From: an uncultured Pseudomonas sp. | GTDB taxonomy: Bacteria; Pseudomonadota; Gammaproteobacteria; Pseudomonadales; Pseudomonadaceae | Assembly (NCBI GenBank): GCA_937863915.1 | Contig: CALMID010000154.1 | Span: 1 to 8,946, forward strand | Direction of reading: 5' to 3' | DNA: 8,946 nt | Shown here: positions 5,499-8,946 of the stretch, one piece after another | How the letters are laid out: every line of letters begins with the position of its first letter | How positions within the stretch are numbered: position 1 is the stretch's first letter | Made by a program: the position numbers and the translations under genes | The notes under the pieces: generated by a model | What the model was told of the DNA's origin: nothing | Databases searched by the model: none | What the model saw: the letters and a program-made list of their open reading frames with translations, nothing else

Positions 5499-7749
5499 GA
5501 CGAATACACTCGACACTGTAGTGCAGCTGTCCGTCACGCTCCTCGCGCTTGAGGCCGTGAACGTCCGCATCAAAGCCAGGGAACTGCGCATCGAAGCTGC
5601 GGGCAAACGCCAGATAATCGATGATCGCGCGGCTCTGCGCCGTGAAGCGCTCGCCCGGCATGATCAGCGGAATGCCCGGCGGATATGGCACCAGCATCAC
5701 CGCCGAGAGGCGACCTTCGAGGGCCTCGATCGGCACCGACTCCACCTCGCCGCGCACCAGTTTGTCGTAGGCATCGGCCGGCTTAATGGCGATCTCTGGC
5801 AAGACGGTGTACATGCGGCGCATGGAGGTTGGCGTGGCATTGTCCTGATAACAGCCATGCAACTGATCGCACAGATCGCGCAGCCCCATGCCGGCATAAC
5901 GGTTACCCGCCACAGCACTCAGGCTTGGCAGCGCCACGCTGAGCGTTGTGTTGCTGTCATACAGACGTTTGAACTCCAGCAGCTCGGTCAGCAACGTGCT
6001 CCATTTGCCCTTGGTGATCCCCATGGAGAACAGCACCAGGAACGAATAAAGGCCGGTTTTCTCCACCACCAGGCCACGTTCCCAGAGGAACTTGCTGACC
6101 ACTGCCGCCGGAATGCCAGACGCCTCCAGCGAACCATTGGCAGTCAGACCCGGCGTCACCAGGGTGACCTTGATGGGGTCGAGCAGCACGTAGTCGTCGG
6201 CGATATGGCCAAAGCCGTGCCAGTCATCTTCTGCCGCCAGCAGCCAGTCCTCGGTAGCCACTCGCTCGCTACCGGCGCTGCCGCTAGGCTGCCAGATGCT
6301 AAACCACCAGTCATCGGCGCCCATGCTCTGGCGCATGTTGGCCAGGGCCCGGCGGAAGCTCAGGGCCTCGTCAAAGGTTTCCTGGATCAGTGAGCGGCCG
6401 GCCGGTCCTTCCATCATGGCCGAGGCCACGTCCAGCGAGGCGATGATGCCGTACTGCGGCGAAGTGGAGATGTGCATCATGAAGGCTTCATTGAAGCGGT
6501 CACGATCCAGCTGACGTCGCCCGCCATCCTGCACATGGATCATCGAAGCCTGGCTGAAAGCCGCCAGCAGCTTGTGCGTGGAATGGGTGGTAAATACCAG
6601 CGGTGCGTCTTCGCTCCGGCTGGTGCCCATACCGAAACGGCCGCTGTAGAAATCATGGAACGCTGCGTAGGCATACCAGGCTTCGTCGAAGTGCAGCACC
6701 TCGACACTGTTGCCCAGCGCCTGCTTGACCAGCTCGGCGTTGTAGCACAGCCCGTCATAGGTAGAGTTGGTCACCACCGCCAGCTTGACCTTGGGCTCCC
6801 GCCCCCTAGCCAGCGGATTCGCGTCAATCTTGGCCTGGATCGATTCGCGACTGAACTCGGACAGTGGAATGGGGCCGATGATGCCCAGCTCGTTGCGCGA
6901 GGGCACCAGATACAGCGGAATGGCCCCGGTCATGATGATCGAGTGGAGAATCGACTTGTGGCAGTTGCGGTCGACCAGCACCAGATCGTCGCGCCCGACC
7001 ATCGAGTGCCAGACGATCTTGTTGGCCGTGGAAGTACCGTTGATCACGAAGAAGGTGTGATCGGCGCCAAAGTTGCGCGCCGCCCTGGCCTCAGCCTCGG
7101 CCAAGGGCCCCGTGTGGTCGAGCAGCGAGCCGAGTTCCGGCACCGATACCGAGAGATCCGAACGCAGGGTGTTCTCGCCGAAGAACTGGTGGAAGGCCTG
7201 CCCCACCGGACTCTTGCGGTACGCCACGCCACCGCCGTGCCCCGGCGTATGCCAGGAATAGTTGGATTCGGCGGTGTGCTGCACCAGCGCCTTGAAGAAC
7301 GGCGGCAACAGGCAATCCAGATAATTGCGCGCGGCGCGGCCGACCTGACGCGCAAGGAAGGGCACGGTGTCTTCGAACAGATAGAGAATGCCGCGCAGTT
7401 GGTGCAGGTCGGCCATGGCCTCGGCCGGGGCGTTTTCGATGGTCACCTGTTCGCCGAGGGCGAAGATCGGCAGTTGCGGCGCCCGCACCCGGGCCACCCG
7501 AATCAGCTCGATCACATCCTGGAGCAGGCGCTGGTTCTCCCCCGCCCCTTCGGCAGCCACCAGGATGCAGGCCAGGCCGTGGTGGGTGGAGGCGACAATG
7601 CGCCCTTCGCTGCTACTGGCGGTTGAGAGAATGCTGAAACCGTCCTGAGCCAGCTCGTCGGCGATGTCGCGAACGCGCTGCCCGGCCACGGTGTCGGCCT
7701 TGATGTCACGGTGAACGATGAGGATGGGGAATTTGAGGTCTTTGTGCAT
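5491..7749 (-). CDS. ldcA: Lysine decarboxylase LdcA (PLP-dependent, fold type I)
   Basis: It decarboxylates L-lysine to cadaverine in the cytoplasm. The 752-residue length agrees with P. aeruginosa LdcA and the large Orn/Lys/Arg decarboxylases. An N-terminal response-regulator-like wing (about 1-130) is followed by the PLP core. WHTPGHGGG lies at 166-174. The phosphate-binding loop is GTSTANK (238-244), and H264 in DRNCHKS should stack on the cofactor. D355 in HFDEAW should bind the pyridine nitrogen, and K393 in STHK is the Schiff-base lysine. The C-terminal domain ends normally, with no frameshift. Lysine specificity is inferred from resemblance to LdcA and from the dnaQ neighbour, since the family also includes arginine and ornithine enzymes. 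The ATG at 7749 follows AGGGGGG at 7754-7760. In P. aeruginosa the gene is induced by arginine through ArgR and is followed by the transporter gene ldcB; no transporter follows it here. Confidence 0.92.
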   Translation of the reverse strand: MHKDLKFPILIVHRDIKADTVAGQRVRDIADELAQDGFSILSTASSSEGRIVASTHHGLACILVAAEGAGENQRLLQDVIELIRVARVRAPQLPIFALGEQVTIENAPAEAMADLHQLRGILYLFEDTVPFLARQVGRAARNYLDCLLPPFFKALVQHTAESNYSWHTPGHGGGVAYRKSPVGQAFHQFFGENTLRSDLSVSVPELGSLLDHTGPLAEAEARAARNFGADHTFFVINGTSTANKIVWHSMVGRDDLVLVDRNCHKSILHSIIMTGAIPLYLVPSRNELGIIGPIPLSEFSRESIQAKIDANPLARGREPKVKLAVVTNSTYDGLCYNAELVKQALGNSVEVLHFDEAWYAYAAFHDFYSGRFGMGTSRSEDAPLVFTTHSTHKLLAAFSQASMIHVQDGGRRQLDRDRFNEAFMMHISTSPQYGIIASLDVASAMMEGPAGRSLIQETFDEALSFRRALANMRQSMGADDWWFSIWQPSGSAGSERVATEDWLLAAEDDWHGFGHIADDYVLLDPIKVTLVTPGLTANGSLEASGIPAAVVSKFLWERGLVVEKTGLYSFLVLFSMGITKGKWSTLLTELLEFKRLYDSNTTLSVALPSLSAVAGNRYAGMGLRDLCDQLHGCYQDNATPTSMRRMYTVLPEIAIKPADAYDKLVRGEVESVPIEALEGRLSAVMLVPYPPGIPLIMPGERFTAQSRAIIDYLAFARSFDAQFPGFDADVHGLKREERDGQLHYSVECIRQP

Positions 7750-7756
7750 GGCGCCC

Positions 7757-7788
7757 CCCTGAGGGCGGTGGTCCCGTTCACCTCAGGG
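7757..7788 (-). promoter_or_regulatory. ldcA: Leader hairpin covering the ldcA ribosome binding site
   Basis: Read on the minus strand, CCCTGAGG (7788-7781) and CCTCAGGG (7764-7757) are perfect complements with a 16-base loop. The 3' arm contains part of the AGGGGGG (7760-7754) that serves as ribosome binding site for the ATG at 7749. In mRNA this 8-bp stem would hide it. The 5' arm contains a second GAGGTG, which is not placed to serve the ldcA start. The pairing is certain; regulation is inference. Confidence 0.5.
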
Positions 7789-7804
7789 TAGAGACTGCCA
7801 TCGG

Positions 7805-7820
7805 CAGGGGGAACCCCCTG
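7805..7820 (-). repeat. Near-perfect palindrome in the dnaQ-ldcA spacer
   Basis: CAGGGGG-AA-CCCCCTG is a 7-bp inverted repeat with a 2-base centre. No T run follows, so it is not a convincing dnaQ terminator. On the minus strand its CCCCCTG arm (7811-7805) is also exactly complementary to CAGGGGG (7761-7755) at the ldcA ribosome binding site, so it could compete with the downstream hairpin. I saw no convincing sigma-70 promoter in the spacer 7750-7865. Confidence 0.45.
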
Positions 7821-7865
7821 TGCAACTCGCTGTAACTAAAGGTCGCCGCAGCGCAAATACGCCAG

Positions 7866-8609
7866 TTACTCGCTGGCGGGCGCGGCCTCAAGCTGCGCCC
7901 AGACCGAAGGACCACCGGCCGACTTTTCCACGGCGGCCATGCGCACGGCATGCGCGGCCAGATCCTCCGCACTGGCGCGGATCACCCGCGTCGGGCTGCG
8001 TCCGGCCGGCAGACGGCTGATCGGACTGGCCTGGGGACGGCCACCACTGTCCTCGCCGCTGCCCTGACCAGCCAGCGACAGGCTGGTCTGGCCACCGGTC
8101 ATCGCCAGGTAGACGTCGGCCAGAATCTCCGCGTCGAGCAAGGCGCCGTGCAGATCGCGGCCGGAGTTGTCGACACCATAGCGCTTGCACAGGGCATCGA
8201 GGTTGTTGCGCTGGCCCGGGTGCCGCTCGCGGGCCATCAGCAGGGTGTCGAGTACCGTGCAGTAGTCGCTGACGTCACTGCGCTCGCTCTGGCCGAGCCG
8301 GGCAAATTCGTTGTTGATGAAGCCAACGTCGAACGCCGCGTTGTGGATGATCAGCTCGGCGCCCTTGATGAACTCGAAGAACTCGTCGGCTATCTCACGA
8401 AAACGCGGCTTGTCGGCGACAAACTCGTTGGTGATGCCGTGGACGGCGATGGCGCCTTCGTCGATTTCACGATCAGGGTTGAGGTAGACATGAAAATGCC
8501 GACCGGTCAGGCGCCGCCCCTGCAGTTCGACACAGCCGATCTCGATGATGCGATGACCATCGCCCACCGGCATGCCGGTGGTTTCGGTATCCAGTACTAC
8601 GTATCTCAT
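7866..8609 (-). CDS. dnaQ: DNA polymerase III epsilon subunit (3'-5' proofreading exonuclease)
   Basis: The 247-residue protein is close to the E. coli length (243) and proofreads within the polymerase III core. Exo I is DTETTG with D7 and E9; exo II is HNAAFD with D94; exo III is HGALLDAE with H154 and D159. This is the DEDDh arrangement with all catalytic residues present. QTSLSL (174-179) occupies the place of the E. coli clamp-binding QTSMAF. A Gly/Ser/Pro-rich linker (about 181-210) leads to a helical tail ending near PSVWAQLE, where E. coli epsilon binds the alpha subunit. The start ATG overlaps the rnhA stop as ATGA, and GAGGG precedes it by about 6 bases, so the two genes are co-transcribed. 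In E. coli they are divergent, whereas tandem order is usual in pseudomonads. No clear terminator follows. Confidence 0.97.
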   Translation of the reverse strand: MRYVVLDTETTGMPVGDGHRIIEIGCVELQGRRLTGRHFHVYLNPDREIDEGAIAVHGITNEFVADKPRFREIADEFFEFIKGAELIIHNAAFDVGFINNEFARLGQSERSDVSDYCTVLDTLLMARERHPGQRNNLDALCKRYGVDNSGRDLHGALLDAEILADVYLAMTGGQTSLSLAGQGSGEDSGGRPQASPISRLPAGRSPTRVIRASAEDLAAHAVRMAAVEKSAGGPSVWAQLEAAPASE

Positions 8610-8946
8610 GCTCGCCCTCTGACTTCTTCAACGCCGCGGTTGGCCAGCTGGTCGGCCTTCTCGTTGCCCGGATGGCCGGTATGGCCGCGCACCCATTGCC
8701 ACTCGACCTGATGGCGATTGACCTGCTCGTCCAGCGCCTGCCACAGATCGGCGTTCTTGACCGGTTCCTTGGCCGCAGTTTTCCAACCGCGCTTCTTCCA
8801 GTTGGGCATCCATTCCTGGATGCCCTTCATCACGTACTGCGAGTCGGTCACCAGGCGCACCGAACAGGGCCGGGTCAGGGCGATCAGCGCACAGATCGCC
8901 GCCATCAGCTCCATACGGTTGTTGGTGGTATTGGGCTCCCCGCCCC
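8606..8946 (-). CDS. rnhA: Ribonuclease HI, partial (N-terminus outside window)
   Basis: RNase HI degrades the RNA strand of RNA-DNA hybrids. About 112 C-terminal residues are visible; the frame is open to the right edge, so the ATG at 8912-8914 is internal and not the start. The visible residues begin [16 protein letters not shown], holding the Glu equivalent to E. coli E48. VTDSQYV holds the D70 equivalent, and [16 protein letters not shown] holds the H124 and D134 equivalents. The basic handle region [16 protein letters not shown] is also present. The first catalytic Asp (D10) lies outside the window. The stop shares ATGA with the dnaQ start, implying translational coupling. Confidence 0.97.
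   Translation of the reverse strand, partial: GGEPNTTNNRMELMAAICALIALTRPCSVRLVTDSQYVMKGIQEWMPNWKKRGWKTAAKEPVKNADLWQALDEQVNRHQVEWQWVRGHTGHPGNEKADQLANRGVEEVRGRA

Noticed and set aside
5521..7626. Long plus-strand frames (290 and 384 codons) antisense to ldcA
   Set aside because: They are low-complexity His/Gln/Arg-rich translations opposite a gene with complete catalytic motifs, so they are shadows of ldcA.
7779..7781. GTG after GAGG as an alternative start for ldcA
   Set aside because: It is out of frame with ldcA by two bases and opens only a shadow frame.
8912..8914. ATG as the start of rnhA
   Set aside because: The frame continues upstream with [10 protein letters not shown], which is conserved RNase HI sequence, so the true start is beyond the window.
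1..8946. A hidden defence, mobile or biosynthetic system
   Set aside because: All long genes belong to well-known chromosomal families; no transposase, integrase, CRISPR repeats, toxin-antitoxin pair or direct terminal repeats were seen.

Overview
The window looks like a stretch of ordinary chromosome from a GC-rich gammaproteobacterium, most probably a Pseudomonas. Three things point there: the run rnhA-dnaQ-ldcA-fimL-nudC on one strand, a FimL-type ChpA-like protein (a pseudomonad twitching-motility and cAMP regulator), and an arginine-regulated-type lysine decarboxylase next to dnaQ. As I remember it, the order matches the PA1815-PA1829 neighbourhood of P. aeruginosa, with some genes missing. 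This comparison is from memory and was not computed.

Layout. Positions 1-1138 (+) hold the 3' part of an aminoglycoside/choline-kinase-like phosphotransferase, then 20 bases later a short-chain dehydrogenase; the two probably form the end of an operon. A strong symmetrical hairpin at 1152-1179 ends this operon and, on the other strand, the convergent gene 1196-1846 (-), a small two-helix membrane protein of unknown function. That gene diverges from a TSUP/YfcA-type permease (1946-2731, +) across a 99-base spacer with short GC palindromes. The permease and nudC (2699-3529, -) overlap tail to tail by 33 bases. nudC, an NADH pyrophosphatase/NAD-cap hydrolase, is joined to fimL (3529-5202, -) by a TGATG stop/start overlap. 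A 288-base spacer (5203-5490) separates fimL from ldcA (5491-7749, -). Its middle is AT-rich and it carries a perfect 11-bp inverted repeat that nothing in the window explains. Upstream of ldcA a 116-base spacer holds two hairpins, one of which would cover the ldcA ribosome binding site. dnaQ (7866-8609, -) and rnhA (from 8606, running off the right edge) overlap by ATGA.

How the genes fit together. dnaQ and rnhA are replication housekeeping genes. ldcA makes cadaverine from lysine. fimL in P. aeruginosa supports type IV pilus function and cAMP synthesis, and its coupling to nudC suggests one shared transcript. The phosphotransferase plus dehydrogenase pair fits hydroxy-acyl or related lipid oxidation, but this is inference.

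I found no mobile element, CRISPR array, tRNA or rRNA, and no clear novel multi-gene system. The most interesting unexplained signals are non-coding: the inverted repeat upstream of fimL and the alternative hairpins of the ldcA leader.
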